Source: Halalkalicoccus tibetensis
Lineage (GTDB): Archaea > Halobacteriota > Halobacteria > Halobacteriales > Halalkalicoccaceae
Assembly (NCBI RefSeq): GCF_037996645.1
Contig: NZ_JBBMXV010000004.1
Location: forward strand, 85,683-149,682
Direction: 5' to 3'
Length of the DNA stretch: 64,000 bases
Part shown: one piece after another, positions 1 through 9,525 of the stretch
Layout: every line of letters begins with the position of its first letter
Numbering within the stretch: the stretch's first letter is position 1
Position numbers and translations under genes: made by a program
The notes under the pieces: generated by a model
Told to the model about the DNA's origin: nothing
Seen by the model: the letters and a program-made list of their open reading frames with translations, nothing else
Database searches by the model: none

Positions 1-1319
1 TCGGCGAACGCCCGGGTGTCGTAGGGGTTGATCGTCACCGCGTCCTCGCCGAGCTCCTCGTGGGCGCCCGCGAACTCCGAGAGCAGGAGGACGCCGTCGT
101 CGTCGATCTGGGAGGCGACGTACTCCTTCGCGACGAGGTTCATCCCGTCGCGTAGTGCGCTCACGAGCGCGAGGTCGCCGTGGCGGTACAGCGCGTACAG
201 CTCCGCCTCGGGGAGCATCTCGTCGACCCGAACGACGGGCCGCCACTCGTCGGTCCCGAACCGGTCGTTGACCCGCTCGATCGCGGTGTCGACCCGCTTT
301 TGGAGGTACTCGTAGGCCTCGATCTCGCTCCGGCTCGCCGAGCCGTTCTGGACGTAGGTGAACTCGCCGCGCCACTCGGGGTTCTCCTCGAGGAAGCGCT
401 CGATGGCGTCGATCCGTTCGGGAATGCCCTTGGTGTAATCCAGCCGGTCGACGCCGACTGCGACCGTCTGGCCCTCGAGCCCGTACCGTTCGGCGAGGTC
501 GGGCCAGACGTCCGGCCGGTTGGCGAGCTCCGCCGTCCGCTCGGCGTCGATCCCGAGCGGGAACGCCCGAACCGCCGTCTCCACCCCGGCGTGGCTGACC
601 GTCCGGTCCTCGCGGTCGACGCTCGCCCCGGGAACCGCCTCCGCGACGCAGTCGAGGAAGTTCTCCACGTACTCAGGGACGTGGAAGACGAGCAGGTCGT
701 TGGCCAACAGCCCGTCGAGCAGCTCCTCGGCCTGCGGGCAGGCGCCGAAGGTGTCGGCTGTGGGCCAAGGGATGTGCCAGAACTGCGCGAGCAACGCCCC
801 CGGGAGCTCCCGGCGGACGAACCGGGGCGCGAGCGCGAAGTGGTAGTCCTGGAACCAGATCAGGCTCCCGTCGCCCGCCTCCTCGACGGTCGCGTCGGCG
901 AACCGGCGGTTGACCGACCGGTAGCGCTCGAAGTCCCGCCCGTCACAGCGCATCGGATAGACCATCCCGTGACAGAGCGGCCAGAGCGCCTGGTTGCTGT
1001 AGCCGAAGTAGTAGCCCTCGAGCTCCGCCTCGCTCAGGTCGACCCGCGAGAGCGTATACGAGGGGTCGTCGGGGGGCACCTCGACGCGCCCGTCGTCCGC
1101 GACCTCGAAGTCGGCGTCGCCGTCGCCCCACGCGATCCAGGTGCCCTCGGCGCGCTGCATCACCGGGTCGATCCCCGCCGTCAGCCCGCCCGCGGGCCGG
1201 GAGACGGTGATCTCCCCGTCCTCGCGATCGTGCGAGTAGGGCTGCCGGTTCGAGACGATCAACAGGTCGCGCTCCGAGAGCGCCTCGGTCACCGACGGGC
1301 TCAGCTGGTGGTCGCTCAT
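1..1319 (-). CDS. otsA: Trehalose-6-phosphate synthase (GT20), C-terminus cut by window edge
   Basis: This enzyme makes trehalose-6-phosphate from a nucleotide-activated glucose and glucose-6-phosphate in the cytoplasm, for the compatible solute trehalose. I translated the reverse strand by hand: the frame is open from the ATG at 1319 to the window edge, about 439 codons. GT20 landmarks are present in order: SNRQPYSH near residue 23, a GGLTAG loop, QDYHFALAP, FWHIPWP, GVDRLDYTKGIPER, and SALRDGMNLVAKEYV near the edge. The missing part is only the last few tens of residues. The upstream gene ends in an ATGA overlap with this start, so the two are probably translationally coupled. otsB, the usual partner, may lie beyond the edge but is not visible. 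Confidence 0.95.
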   Translation of the reverse strand, partial: MSDHQLSPSVTEALSERDLLIVSNRQPYSHDREDGEITVSRPAGGLTAGIDPVMQRAEGTWIAWGDGDADFEVADDGRVEVPPDDPSYTLSRVDLSEAELEGYYFGYSNQALWPLCHGMVYPMRCDGRDFERYRSVNRRFADATVEEAGDGSLIWFQDYHFALAPRFVRRELPGALLAQFWHIPWPTADTFGACPQAEELLDGLLANDLLVFHVPEYVENFLDCVAEAVPGASVDREDRTVSHAGVETAVRAFPLGIDAERTAELANRPDVWPDLAERYGLEGQTVAVGVDRLDYTKGIPERIDAIERFLEENPEWRGEFTYVQNGSASRSEIEAYEYLQKRVDTAIERVNDRFGTDEWRPVVRVDEMLPEAELYALYRHGDLALVSALRDGMNLVAKEYVASQIDDDGVLLLSEFAGAHEELGEDAVTINPYDTRAFA

Positions 1320-1729
1320 GGGAGCGGCTGTGGTCCCGGGTCGTCGGGCGCCGTCCGCCCCCACTCGTCGTGGCTTTCGATCGCCGAGTCGGCCTCGAGC
1401 AGCTCGAGTAGTCTGTTCAAGGAGATGCCCTCGTCCGATTCGCCGACCTCGTTTATCTGTTGCATGTGTCTGAGTAACGTATCCACTGCGGCGTTCGTCG
1501 TGGATACGTATCCTAGCCCCATATCGCTTTTCGCTTCGCCGACCCGCCGTTCGCAGGCGAGTCGCCAGAGCTGGCTCGCACACAGCTCCGGAAGGGCGGG
1601 GCTCTCGTCGGCCGGCTCCGCGATGAGCCGGATCCGATCCTCGTCCCGCCTGAACGCGATCCTGTCCTCGTGGGTGGTCTCTGCGACCCATCCACACGGC
1701 AGGAGTATGTCCTCTAGTTCGGGTTTCAT
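1316..1729 (-). CDS. Uncharacterised 137-aa protein coupled to otsA
   Basis: I do not recognise the family. It is an acidic, soluble protein of 137 residues with no membrane segment. The N-terminal half (about 1-60) contains LPCGWVAETTHEDRIAFRRD, alternating hydrophobic and charged like a small alpha/beta domain, followed by two conserved-looking Cys/Trp positions (CASQLWRLAC). The C-terminal half is predicted helical (NRLLELLEADSAIE). Its stop overlaps the otsA start by four bases (ATGA), which supports it being a real first gene of the operon. A role linked to trehalose synthesis is inference from position only. A TATA-like element on this strand lies about 65 bases upstream (1793-1802). 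Confidence 0.7.
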   Translation of the reverse strand: MKPELEDILLPCGWVAETTHEDRIAFRRDEDRIRLIAEPADESPALPELCASQLWRLACERRVGEAKSDMGLGYVSTTNAAVDTLLRHMQQINEVGESDEGISLNRLLELLEADSAIESHDEWGRTAPDDPGPQPLP

Positions 1730-1976
1730 GGCCCTGTCTTGGGAACACCTACAACGCTCCGAGCACTCCCCCTTCTGCCTGCGATACCGTGGACTTTATA
1801 TGTGATCCGCTCTCGACGATGGATACTTCACTCGGATCCGTATCAACCTGGTCTCTCCGCGATATCGGCGGTTCACAGCGGGCTTCGGCCGATACCCATG
1901 AATAGGGCGCGCACGCAAGGCCCCCATATTTGCTATTAATGACCCAATATCGACCATCCCCACTAGGGACTGAACG
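1730..1976. promoter_or_regulatory. Divergent promoter region (otsA operon / sulfatases)
   Basis: This 247-base spacer separates the reverse otsA operon from the forward sulfatase pair. The element at 1793-1802 reads CATATAAAGT on the reverse strand and is the best TATA candidate for the otsA side; it implies a short leader. For the forward side the AT-rich stretch at 1925-1941 (ATATTTGCTATTAATG) is the best candidate, about 40 bases before the ATG at 1977. Short frames in the spacer look like chance frames. Confidence 0.45.
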
Positions 1977-3428
1977 ATGGGACATCCAAACATCGCGGTC
2001 GTCGTCATGGACACGGCGCGGGCGACGGAGACCGTTCCGGCCGACCCGGCGGTCACGCCGACGCTCGCCGAACTCGCGGCGGAGGGTACCGAGTACACGA
2101 ACGCCTTCACGAGCGCACCGTGGACGCTGCCGTCCCACGCGTCGCTGTTCACCGGGACCTACACGTCGCGCCACGGCGCCCACGGCGGACACACGCATCT
2201 CGGAGAGGAGCTCCGGACGCTCGCCGAGGCGCTCGGGACCGAGGGCTACGAGACGGTCGGCATCTCGAACAACACGTGGATCACCGAGGAGTTCGGCTAC
2301 ACCCGCGGGTTCGAGACGTTCCACAAGACCTGGCAGCTCGTCCAGTCCGAGACCGACCTCGGCGAGGTGACGCGGGCCGAGCACGCCCGCGGAAAGCTCG
2401 ACGCCTTCGTCTCGCAGGCGCTCTCGGGTAACCCGCTGGTCAACGGCCTGAACGCGCTCTACGACGAGTTCGTTCGAACGAACGACGACGACGGGGCCGC
2501 GCGGACGACCGAGTGGATCGGCGACTGGCTCGACGAGCGTGAGGAGGACCGTCCCTTCTTCTGTTTCGCGAACTACATCGAGCCCCACATCGAGTACGGC
2601 CCGCCCCGCGAGTACGCCGAGCCGTTCCTGCCCGAGGGGGGCTACGACGAGGCGACCGCGATCCGACAGGACCCCCGGGCCTACGACGTCGGCGAGTACG
2701 ACATCGACGATCGGGAGTTCGAGCTGCTCGAGGGGCTCTATAAGGGCGAGCTCGCCTATCTGGACGCGAAGATCGGCGAGTTCGTCGATGCCCTAAAGGA
2801 CGCCGGCGAGTGGGAGGACACCGTCCTGATCGTCTGTGGCGACCACGGCGAGAACGTCGGCGATCACGGCTTCTTCGGCCACCAGTACAACGTCTACGAC
2901 ACCCTGCTCCACGTCCCGCTGGTGATCCACGGCGGGGCCTTCGAGCCCGCCACCGGCGAGGACGAGCTGGTCCAGCTGCTCGACCTGTTCCCGACGCTGC
3001 TCGACCTCGCGGACGCCGACGCGCCCGCCGCGTGCGAGCAGGCACAGGGCCGGTCGCTGCTCGCCGGCGGGCCGGACCGGGAGTCGGTGGTCGCCGAGTA
3101 CGTCTCCCCCCAGCCGTCGATGGAGCAGCTGGAGGAGCGTTTCGGCGAGATACCCGAGGAGCTCTACGAGTACGACCGCTCGCTGCGGGCGATCCGCACC
3201 CGGGAGTACAAGTACGTCCGGGGTTCGGACGGCACCGAGGAGCTCTACGACGTCGAACAGGATCCCGAGGAGCGCTTCGACATCGCGTCGACCGAGGCCG
3301 AGATCGCCGCCGACCTCGCCGACGAACTCGACGACTGGCTCGACTCCTTCGAACACACCGAGGAGGGCGGCGAGGTCGAGATGACCGACGCCACTAAGGG
3401 CCGGCTGCGCGATCTGGGCTATCTATGA
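1977..3428 (+). CDS. Sulfatase-like hydrolase lacking the formylglycine Cys/Ser (483 aa)
   Basis: Member of the sulfatase/alkaline phosphatase superfamily, predicted soluble. The N-terminus (NIAVVVMDTARATETVP) carries the first metal-binding Asp, and ICGDHGENVGDHGFFGH supplies the second metal site (Asp-His). The position normally occupied by C/S-x-P-x-R reads WTLPSHASLFTG, so Thr replaces Cys/Ser and His replaces Arg. A canonical formylglycine cannot form there; a phosphodiesterase- or phosphotransferase-like activity, or a Thr nucleophile, is possible. This variant is, to my knowledge, common among haloarchaeal sulfatase-like proteins, often near glycan genes. The next gene starts inside its stop (ATGA), so the two form an operon. 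The substrate is unknown. Confidence 0.85.
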   Translation: MGHPNIAVVVMDTARATETVPADPAVTPTLAELAAEGTEYTNAFTSAPWTLPSHASLFTGTYTSRHGAHGGHTHLGEELRTLAEALGTEGYETVGISNNTWITEEFGYTRGFETFHKTWQLVQSETDLGEVTRAEHARGKLDAFVSQALSGNPLVNGLNALYDEFVRTNDDDGAARTTEWIGDWLDEREEDRPFFCFANYIEPHIEYGPPREYAEPFLPEGGYDEATAIRQDPRAYDVGEYDIDDREFELLEGLYKGELAYLDAKIGEFVDALKDAGEWEDTVLIVCGDHGENVGDHGFFGHQYNVYDTLLHVPLVIHGGAFEPATGEDELVQLLDLFPTLLDLADADAPAACEQAQGRSLLAGGPDRESVVAEYVSPQPSMEQLEERFGEIPEELYEYDRSLRAIRTREYKYVRGSDGTEELYDVEQDPEERFDIASTEAEIAADLADELDDWLDSFEHTEEGGEVEMTDATKGRLRDLGYL

Positions 3429-4840
3429 GCCGTCCGAACGCCCTGTTCCTTCTTACCGATCAGGAGCGCTACGACCTCACTGAGCCAGGTTCTCCCGTCG
3501 AGACGCCGAACCTCGACCGATTGTCCGAGGACGGAATGGCCTTCGAGCGGGCCTACACCCCGATCAGCATCTGTTCGTCCGCGCGCGCGTCGCTGCTCAC
3601 GGGGCTCTACCCGCACAACCACGGGATGTTGAACAACTGCCACGAGGCCGACGCGATCCGGCCGAACCTCCCGCCCGAGCTGCCGACGTTCGGGGAGCTG
3701 CTCGCCGAGGCGGGCTACGTGAACCGGTACGTCGGCAAGTGGCACGTCGGGCGCGATCAGGGTCCCGAGGACTTCGGCTTCGAGTACCGCGGCGGGGCCG
3801 ACCGCCACCACGACCCCGGCCTCGCCGGCGACTTCGAGCGCTACCGGGAGGAGCTCGGCGTCGACGTGGACGAGGGGGACCTGGAGGACCTGGAGGACCG
3901 GATCCACACCGGTACCGGGACGCTCGTCGCCGCGACCGACCCGGCCCCCGTCGAGGCGACGCGACCCTACTACATCGCCGAGCGGGCCATCGAGTGCCTA
4001 CGTGGCGAGACTGACGAGCCGTTCTTTCTCAGAACCGACCTCTACGGGCCCCACCACCCCTACGTCGTGCCCGAACCGTACGCCTCGATGTACGACCCCG
4101 AGGCGATCGAACGGCCGGGGAGTTACGCCGAGACGTTCGAGGGCAAGCCCGCCGTCCACGAGCGGTACCTCCGCTATCGCGGGGCCGACGCGCTCGACTG
4201 GGAGACCTGGTCGGAGGCCATCGCCAAGTACCGGGGGTTCATGACGCTGCTCGACGACCAGGTCGGCCGGATCCTCGACGCGCTCGATGAGGGGGACCTC
4301 GAGGACACGCTGGTCGTCCACGCCTCGGACCACGGCGACTTCACGGGCGGTCACCGCCAGTTCAACAAGGGACCGCTGATGTACGAGGACACCTACCGAA
4401 TTCCCCTCCAGATCCGCTGGCCCGGCGAGGTCGAATCGGGCTCGACCTGCCGGGAGTTCGTCTCGCTGCACGACCTGATGCCGACCTTCCTCGATCTGGC
4501 GGACGCGGAGATCCCCGACGTCGACGGTCGGTCGATCCGCCCGCTGCTCGACGGGGGGGTCCCCGCCGACTGGCGCGAGGCCCATTTCGCCCAGTACCAC
4601 GGCGACGAGTTCGGGCTCTACTCCCAGCGGATGCTCCGCACGAAACGATACAAGTACGTCCACAACGGCCCCGACAGGAACGAGCTCTACGACCTCGAGT
4701 CGGATCCCCACGAACTGACCAACCTGATCGAGCATCCAGACTACGAGGATGCCCGTGGGGACCTCGAGAGGCGGCTGCTCGAACGGATGCGCGAGACGGA
4801 CGACCCGCTCTCCCAGTGGGCCGGGGACGTGCTCGGGTAG
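3425..4840 (+). CDS. Sulfatase with canonical CSSAR site (471 aa)
   Basis: Type I sulfatase family. The first metal Asp lies in LFLLTDQERYDL near the N-terminus. The active-site segment SICSSARASLLTGLYPHNHG contains C-x-S-x-R, the form whose Cys is oxidised to formylglycine in known sulfatases. Later come GKWHVG and HASDHGDFTGGHRQFNKG, the second metal site. The C-terminus has the usual KYKYVHNGPDRNELYDLESDP region. No formylglycine-generating enzyme is visible in this window. It overlaps the preceding divergent paralogue by four bases, so one transcript probably makes one canonical and one non-canonical enzyme. Choline-sulfatase or glycan sulfatase activity is possible but not decided by the sequence. 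Confidence 0.9.
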   Translation: MSRPNALFLLTDQERYDLTEPGSPVETPNLDRLSEDGMAFERAYTPISICSSARASLLTGLYPHNHGMLNNCHEADAIRPNLPPELPTFGELLAEAGYVNRYVGKWHVGRDQGPEDFGFEYRGGADRHHDPGLAGDFERYREELGVDVDEGDLEDLEDRIHTGTGTLVAATDPAPVEATRPYYIAERAIECLRGETDEPFFLRTDLYGPHHPYVVPEPYASMYDPEAIERPGSYAETFEGKPAVHERYLRYRGADALDWETWSEAIAKYRGFMTLLDDQVGRILDALDEGDLEDTLVVHASDHGDFTGGHRQFNKGPLMYEDTYRIPLQIRWPGEVESGSTCREFVSLHDLMPTFLDLADAEIPDVDGRSIRPLLDGGVPADWREAHFAQYHGDEFGLYSQRMLRTKRYKYVHNGPDRNELYDLESDPHELTNLIEHPDYEDARGDLERRLLERMRETDDPLSQWAGDVLG

Positions 4841-4877
4841 CGGTGGGCTTTTGGCCTCCCTCGCGGAAGCGCCCTCC

Positions 4878-6062
4878 ATGACGATGCGAACCGTACCTGG
4901 ACCCACGTTGGGCGTCGTCGGCGGCGGCCAGCTCGGACGGATGCTCGCCGAGGCGGCGGCGCCGCTCGGGATCGAGACCGTGGTTCTGGACCCGACGCCC
5001 GACTGCCCGGCCGCGCCCGTCGCGCGCGAGCAGGTCGTCGGCGCGTTCGACGACCCCGAGGGGATCCGGGAGCTCGCCGAGCGCGCGGACGTCCTGACCT
5101 TCGAGATCGAGCTGGCCGACCCGGACGTCCTCGAGGAGGTCTCGGCGGAGACGGGCGTCGACGTCCAGCCCTCGCCCGACACCCTCCGGACGATCCAGGA
5201 CAAGCTGGTTCAGAAGCGCGCGCTCGCGGACGCCGGGATCCCGGTCCCCGAGCTCCGGGCCGTCGATTCCCCTGGGGAGCTGCGGGCAGCCCTCGACGAC
5301 CTGGGAACGCCCGCGATGGTCAAGGCCCGCGAGGGCGGCTACGACGGCCGGGGTAACCTTCCGATCGAGGACCCCGACGACGCCGAGGCGGTGCTTTCCG
5401 AACTCGGCGGGAGGGCGATGGTCGAGGAGATGATCGACTTCGAGCGCGAGCTGTCGGTGATCGGCGTCAAAGGAACGGACGAGACCGCGACCTACGTCGT
5501 CGGCGAGAACGTCCACGAGGAGGAGATCCTCCGGGAGACCGTAGTCCCGGCGCGCGCGAGCGGGGCTGTCCGCGAACGCGCCCAGTCGGTCGCTCGCGAG
5601 GTGCTCGAACTGCTCGAGGGTCGCGGGGTGTACGGGATCGAGCTGTTCGAAGTGAGCGAGGGACGGAGTTCCTCGGGAGAAGCGAGCGGGGAGATCCTCG
5701 TCAACGAGATCGCGCCCCGGCCGCACAACTCGGGCCACTGGACGATCGAGGGCGCGCGCAGCTCGCAGTTCGAGCAGCACGCGCGGGCGGTCTGTGGCCT
5801 GCCGCTGGGATCGACGGAGCTGCGCGAGCCGGTCGTGACGAAGAACGTGCTCGGCGACGACCGCGAGTCCCGCGAGGCGCGCCTCGCCGGGGTGGATCAG
5901 CTACTCGCCGAGCCGCTTGCCCACCTCCACTGGTACGGAAAGGACGAGGTCCGCCCGCTGCGCAAGATGGGTCACTTCGCCGTCCTGGGCGGGGATCGTT
6001 CGGCCGACGAACTGCTGGAGTCGGCACGTACATACCGCCGGCACGTGGAGTTCGAGCCATGA
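4878..6062 (+). CDS. purK: 5-(carboxyamino)imidazole ribonucleotide synthase PurK
   Basis: PurK makes N5-CAIR from AIR, bicarbonate and ATP in purine synthesis. The frame is open further upstream, but the ATG at 4878 begins the recognisable ATP-grasp protein, with VVGGGQLGRM at about residues 13-22; an ATG at 4884 is the alternative. ATP-grasp landmarks follow: QDKLVQKRALADAGIPVP, PAMVKAREGGYDGRGN, and the metal/ATP site EILVNEIAPRPHNSGHWTIE. The length of 394 aa is normal. A short Ser/Glu-rich insert (EGRSSSGEASGE) sits just before the NEIAPRPHNSGH motif. The stop overlaps the purE start (ATGA), so both steps are coupled. Confidence 0.96.
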   Translation: MTMRTVPGPTLGVVGGGQLGRMLAEAAAPLGIETVVLDPTPDCPAAPVAREQVVGAFDDPEGIRELAERADVLTFEIELADPDVLEEVSAETGVDVQPSPDTLRTIQDKLVQKRALADAGIPVPELRAVDSPGELRAALDDLGTPAMVKAREGGYDGRGNLPIEDPDDAEAVLSELGGRAMVEEMIDFERELSVIGVKGTDETATYVVGENVHEEEILRETVVPARASGAVRERAQSVAREVLELLEGRGVYGIELFEVSEGRSSSGEASGEILVNEIAPRPHNSGHWTIEGARSSQFEQHARAVCGLPLGSTELREPVVTKNVLGDDRESREARLAGVDQLLAEPLAHLHWYGKDEVRPLRKMGHFAVLGGDRSADELLESARTYRRHVEFEP

Positions 6063-6673
6063 CCCTTCAGGACCTGATCGAGGGGTTCGAGCGCGAGGCG
6101 GAGCGCGAGCGCGAGCCCGAAGCGACCCCCGAGGTGGGGATCATCATGGGCAGCGACTCGGACCTCGACACCATGTACGGGGCCTACGAGGCCCTCACGG
6201 AGCTCGGCTTCGAGGAGGTCACCGACTACGACGACCCTCCGGAGGCGCGGTTCACCTTCGAGACGTACGTCGTCTCGGCCCACCGAACGCCGAAGCTGAT
6301 GGACGCCTACGCGACGACGGCGGCCGACCGGGGGTTGGACGTGATCATCGCGGGCGCGGGCGGCAAGTCGGCGGACCTGCCGAACATGACCGCCTCGCTG
6401 GCCTTTCCCGTTCCGGTGATCGGCGTACCCGTCCAGGAGAAGTCGGTCGACTCGGTGATCGGGATGCCGACGGGCGCGCCGCTGGTCGCGGTCGACGCGG
6501 GCAAGTCATTCAACGCGGCGCTGTCGGCGGTGCAGGTTCTCGCGCGCGAGCACGGGGAGCTGCGCGAGCGGCTGGTCGAGTACCACGAGGGGTTGCAGGG
6601 GGAGGTCGCGGCGGTCTCCCGGGAGCTCCACGAGTCGGGGACCCCCGGATTCCGCGCGGAGGGAAAGCAGTGA
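6059..6673 (+). CDS. purE: N5-CAIR mutase PurE
   Basis: PurE converts N5-CAIR to CAIR, the step after PurK. The protein has 204 residues with the class I PurE core: IIMGSDSD at about 28-35, SAHRTPKLM with the catalytic His, AGAGGKSADLPNM, and PVIGVPV with GMPTGAPLVAVDAGKSFNAAL. An acidic N-terminal extension of about 24 residues (GFEREAEREREPEATPE) precedes the core, and a helical tail of about 40 residues follows. It shares a four-base overlap with purK, so the two subunits probably act together in the cytoplasm. Confidence 0.96.
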   Translation: MTLQDLIEGFEREAEREREPEATPEVGIIMGSDSDLDTMYGAYEALTELGFEEVTDYDDPPEARFTFETYVVSAHRTPKLMDAYATTAADRGLDVIIAGAGGKSADLPNMTASLAFPVPVIGVPVQEKSVDSVIGMPTGAPLVAVDAGKSFNAALSAVQVLAREHGELRERLVEYHEGLQGEVAAVSRELHESGTPGFRAEGKQ

Positions 6674-6710
6674 GGCTTGCCCCTGACGGGTGCGAAATAA
6701 CGAGAATCAA

Positions 6711-6720
6711 CCCTTATGTA
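6711..6720 (+). promoter_or_regulatory. Probable nuo operon promoter element
   Basis: CCCTTATGTA, about 45 bases before the nuoA ATG at 6762, is the best TATA-like element in the 88-base purE-nuoA gap. It would place the transcript start near 6742 and give a leader of about 20 bases. The assignment rests on sequence only. Confidence 0.4.
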
Positions 6721-6761
6721 GGTGGGTTCCCAACCGACGAACGTTACGGAGAACACGGCCT

Positions 6762-7166
6762 ATGAGCACATGGATAGCAGTCGGGGCACTGGCGGTCGTG
6801 GGGGTGGCGATCCCGCTCGGTATGATGGCGGTATCGGCACTGCTGCGGCCAACGGTCCCCGAACAAGGCAAAAGTAGCATCTACGAGAGCGGTGAGATCC
6901 CGACGGGGACGACGCGCATTCGCTTTAACATTCAGTACTACATGGTGGCGCTGTTGTTTCTCGTCTTCGACATCGAGACGATCTTCATCTTCCCCTGGGT
7001 ACTCATCTACAGTGACGCCGTGGCGCAGGTCGGCCTGCTCCACGCGCTGGGGCCGATGTTGGTCTTCATCGCCGTTCTCGTCGCCGCGCTGATCTGGGCG
7101 TGGCGCACGGGTGTGGTACAGTGGATCAAGAGCCCGGAAGCGACCAAACGGAGCAGACTACAATGA
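6762..7166 (+). CDS. nuoA: Complex I-like subunit NuoA
   Basis: Small membrane subunit of the archaeal NADH dehydrogenase-like/quinone oxidoreductase complex. I chose the ATG at 6762 (MSTWIAVGALAV) because the upstream extension lacks similarity and is Arg-rich. The 134-residue protein has three hydrophobic helices. The conserved loop IYESGEIPTG is followed by FNIQYYMVALLFLVFDIETIFIFPW, where FDIE carries the conserved acidic residues of the TM2 region. The stop overlaps the nuoB start (ATGA). First gene of an eleven-gene operon. Confidence 0.95.
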   Translation: MSTWIAVGALAVVGVAIPLGMMAVSALLRPTVPEQGKSSIYESGEIPTGTTRIRFNIQYYMVALLFLVFDIETIFIFPWVLIYSDAVAQVGLLHALGPMLVFIAVLVAALIWAWRTGVVQWIKSPEATKRSRLQ

Positions 7167-7864
7167 GCGACACACCAAAACGAACGATACACGAAAGCAG
7201 CGATCCCATGACGAAGACCCGCGAGGCTCGCATGGGCGACGTCGACAGCCGGTTCAACTCGCGGCTGCGTGAGGCCTTCGGCTCCTCGCCGTTCATTCTC
7301 ACCAAGTTCGACCAGTTCATGAACTGGGCGCGAGGTTCCTCGATGTTCATGCTGCAGTTCGGGATCGCCTGCTGCAGCCTGGAGATGATGCACACCTACG
7401 CCGTGAAACACGACCTCGACCGGTTCGGCTCGGGCGTGCCACGGGCCTCGCCCCGACAGGCCGACACGATCATCATCCCCGGGACGATCGTCTCGAAGTT
7501 CGCCCCGCGGATGAAGCGCGTCTACGACCAGATGGCCGAGCCCAAGTTCGTCGTGAACATGGGTTCGTGTGCCATCTCCGGCGGGCCGTTTCAGGAGGGC
7601 TACAACGTCGTCAAGGGCGCCGAGGAGGTCATCCCGGTCGACATCAACGTCCCCGGCTGCCCGCCCCGCCCCGAGGCACTGCTCTACGGCGTCGTGAAGC
7701 TCCAAGAGCGCATCTCACAGGGCGAGTCCGCGCCGGTGACGGTCAAGCCATACGAGCTCGAGCAGTTCGGCGACCTCGAACAGGACGAGCTGACCGAGAA
7801 GCTCGCGGATCAGATCGACACCGACGACCTGATCATGCGGTACAACTGGGCCGATTCGCCATGA
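7163..7864 (+). CDS. nuoB: Complex I-like subunit NuoB, N2 cluster
   Basis: Carries the terminal 4Fe-4S cluster N2 that reduces quinone, at the junction of peripheral and membrane arms. With the ATG at 7163 the protein has 233 residues. The four expected cysteines are visible: the adjacent pair Cys70-Cys71 in [11 protein letters not shown], Cys136 in MGSCAISGG, and Cys166 in [12 protein letters not shown]. An N-terminal stretch of about 35 residues is charged and variable. ATGA overlaps on both sides confirm the start and couple translation to nuoA and nuoCD. Confidence 0.96.
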   Translation: MSDTPKRTIHESSDPMTKTREARMGDVDSRFNSRLREAFGSSPFILTKFDQFMNWARGSSMFMLQFGIACCSLEMMHTYAVKHDLDRFGSGVPRASPRQADTIIIPGTIVSKFAPRMKRVYDQMAEPKFVVNMGSCAISGGPFQEGYNVVKGAEEVIPVDINVPGCPPRPEALLYGVVKLQERISQGESAPVTVKPYELEQFGDLEQDELTEKLADQIDTDDLIMRYNWADSP

Positions 7865-9525
7865 GCCTCGAGAAACCACCCCGACAACGGTACGCAACGG
7901 ACGAGAGCGTCGACTACGACGCGATCGAGGAGCTGCTCGGCGAGCACGTGCTGGGCCGCGAGACCCATACGGACACGGAGGCGTTCGTCATCCGCCCCGA
8001 CGAGGTCCAGGACGTGCTGTTCGCGCTCCGCGACGAGGCGGGGTTCGATCACCTCTCGCTGCTCGTCCCCCAGGAGTACGAGGACCGCTACGAGTCGATC
8101 TACTACCTCACGAAGTACGACGACCGGACCCAGGAGGTGGGCATCGTCGTGCCGACGGCCAAGGACGACCCGGTGAGCCAGACCGCCGAACCGGTCTACC
8201 GGACCGCCGACTGGCATGAGCGGGAGGCCTTCGACCTGGTGGGCATCGAGTACGAGGGCCACCCCGATCCGCGGCGGATCCTGCTGCCCGAGACCTGGCA
8301 GGGCCACCCGCTGGCGCTCGATTACGACCAGGACCGCCCGCAGATCGTCACGCTCGCCGAGCACGAGAACCCGATCGCCGACGACCACTACGACGAGGAC
8401 ACGGACACGATGTTCCTCAACATCGGTCCCCACCACCCGGCGACCCACGGCGTGCTCCACCTGAAGACGGTGCTCGACGGCGAGCAGGTCGTCGACGTCG
8501 ATCCGGACGTCGGCTACCTCCACCGGTGTGAGGAGCAGATGGCCCAGAACGGGACCTACCGCCACCAGATCATGCCGTACCCCGATCGGTGGGACTACTC
8601 CTCACAGCCCACGAACGAGTACGCCTACGCCCGGACCATCGAGGACATGGCGGACATCGAGGTCCCGGAGTACGCCCAGATCCTCCGGACGATGTCGGCG
8701 GAGTTCGGCCGGATGATGGGCCACTTCCTCGCACTCGGGACGTTCTGTCTCGACATCTACGGGGACTTCACGGCGATCTTCATGTACGCAATCCGTGACC
8801 GCGAGAAGGTCCAGGACATTCTCGAGGACCTGACCGGCCAGCGGATGATGCTCAACTACTTCCGCGTCGGTGGGGTCGTCTGGGACGTCCCCGAGCCCCG
8901 CGAGGAGTTCTTCGAGAAGATCCGCGACTTCCTCGACGAGCTGCCGGTTGCGACCCAGGAGTACCACGACCTGATCACCTCCAACGAGATCTTCCAGAAA
9001 CGGACGGTCGACACGGGCGTGCTCGACCGCGAGACCGCGAAGCAGTACGGGGTCACGGGGCCCGTCGCCCGCGGGTCGGGCATCGACTACGACCTCCGGC
9101 GCGACGACCCCTACGGCTACTACCCCGAACTCGACTGGAACGTCGTCACGGAGGAGGCCGGCGACAACTACTCACGCCTGCTCGTTCGCATGCGCGAGGT
9201 CGAGGAGTCGGCCCGGATCATCGAGCAGTGTGTCGACCTGCTCGAGAGCTGGCCCGAGGACGACCGGCAGGTCCAGGCCAACGTCCCCCGGACGCTGCGA
9301 CCGGACCCCGACGCCGAGATCTACCGTGCCGTCGAGGGCGCGAAGGGCGAGGTCGGGATCTACATGCGCTCGGACGGCACCGACAAGCCCGCCCGGTTCA
9401 AGATCCGCAGCCCGTGTTTCCACAACCTCCACGCGCTGCCGGAGATGGCCGAGGGCGAGTACGTCGCCGACCTGGTCGCCTCGCTCGGCAGCCTCGACAT
9501 CATCCTCGGGGAGGTGGATCGCTGA
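7861..9525 (+). CDS. nuoCD: Complex I-like fused subunit NuoCD
   Basis: Fusion of the 30-kDa (NuoC) and 49-kDa (NuoD) subunits that form the quinone-binding part of the peripheral arm. From the ATG at 7861 the protein has 554 residues. The NuoC part spans roughly 20-170 ([47 protein letters not shown], split here as seen). The NuoD part follows with [22 protein letters not shown] (about 190), [13 protein letters not shown], and ends with DIILGEVDR. The NuoD family lost the NiFe ligands of its hydrogenase relatives, as expected here. The next gene starts directly after the stop. Confidence 0.96.
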   Translation: MSLEKPPRQRYATDESVDYDAIEELLGEHVLGRETHTDTEAFVIRPDEVQDVLFALRDEAGFDHLSLLVPQEYEDRYESIYYLTKYDDRTQEVGIVVPTAKDDPVSQTAEPVYRTADWHEREAFDLVGIEYEGHPDPRRILLPETWQGHPLALDYDQDRPQIVTLAEHENPIADDHYDEDTDTMFLNIGPHHPATHGVLHLKTVLDGEQVVDVDPDVGYLHRCEEQMAQNGTYRHQIMPYPDRWDYSSQPTNEYAYARTIEDMADIEVPEYAQILRTMSAEFGRMMGHFLALGTFCLDIYGDFTAIFMYAIRDREKVQDILEDLTGQRMMLNYFRVGGVVWDVPEPREEFFEKIRDFLDELPVATQEYHDLITSNEIFQKRTVDTGVLDRETAKQYGVTGPVARGSGIDYDLRRDDPYGYYPELDWNVVTEEAGDNYSRLLVRMREVEESARIIEQCVDLLESWPEDDRQVQANVPRTLRPDPDAEIYRAVEGAKGEVGIYMRSDGTDKPARFKIRSPCFHNLHALPEMAEGEYVADLVASLGSLDIILGEVDR

